Of a stretch of DNA of 13,098 bases, positions 13,079-13,098 are shown piece after piece. The notes below the pieces were generated by a model. That model had not been told where the DNA came from, did not search any database, and was given only the letters and a program-made list of their open reading frames with translations. How positions within the stretch are numbered: position 1 is the first letter of the stretch; each line of letters opens with the position of its first letter. This DNA is from Claveliimonas sp034178805 (GTDB lineage Bacteria > Bacillota > Clostridia > Lachnospirales > Lachnospiraceae): NCBI RefSeq assembly GCF_050314255.1, contig NZ_JBNPMZ010000033.1:1-13098 (forward strand), given 5' to 3'. The translations under genes were made by a program, and so were the position numbers.

Positions 13079-13098
13079 AGATAGTGAAAGTAATGTGG

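Overview
The window looks like an accessory (plasmid-like or integrated mobile) region of a low-GC, Gram-positive gut anaerobe, most likely a Lachnospiraceae-type Clostridium relative. The clues are AT-rich DNA, strong AGGAGG ribosome binding sites, a Gram-positive wall-sorting signal of the 'TGD' kind, a CAP-domain surface protein, and small TA genes and a small 'NYRFHNPN' protein of a sort common in Clostridial mobile elements. This assignment is inference from gene style only.

Layout. (1) 1-502: left copy of an iteron-bearing segment, interrupted by a 256-bp MITE-like insertion. (2) 503-2296: mostly gene-poor, cut into short blocks by a repeated terminator palindrome; it holds one small GTG-start gene and its decayed continuation, and a structured non-coding block. 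(3) 2543-3832: an AAA_25/RepA-type helicase, followed by more iterons (3905-3954), a nested dyad (4115-4186) and the right copy of the iteron segment (4352-4611). Together this resembles a small replicon lying between two direct copies of its origin. (4) 4612-4927: a short block with a start-less frame. (5) 5061-7323: a divergent ClpX-like unfoldase, a 140-residue helical protein and an XRE regulator. (6) 7486-10542: a 1018-residue wall-anchored coiled-coil protein with a central CAP domain. (7) 10576-12258: three short blocks holding a 5'-truncated SH3 gene, an orphan antitoxin-like gene and a RelB/RelE pair. (8) 12259-13098: a decayed second antitoxin fragment and a 58-codon gene of the type found beside recombinases, with a promoter pointing out of the window.

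The feature tying the window together is an almost identical palindrome, A-tract + AGCGGAAC-TTA-GTTCCGCT + T-tract, present 11 times in 13 kb, always between genes and mostly just after one. It can act as an intrinsic terminator, but its sequence is conserved far beyond what termination needs. Two independent homology or gene breakpoints fall on it: the end of the origin duplication, and the truncated start of the SH3 gene. The array therefore reads like gene cassettes with a shared 3' boundary. No known integron attC motif is visible. A second candidate novelty is the leader of the ClpX-like gene, whose only Shine-Dalgarno lies about 37 nt from the ATG and can form two mutually exclusive hairpins.
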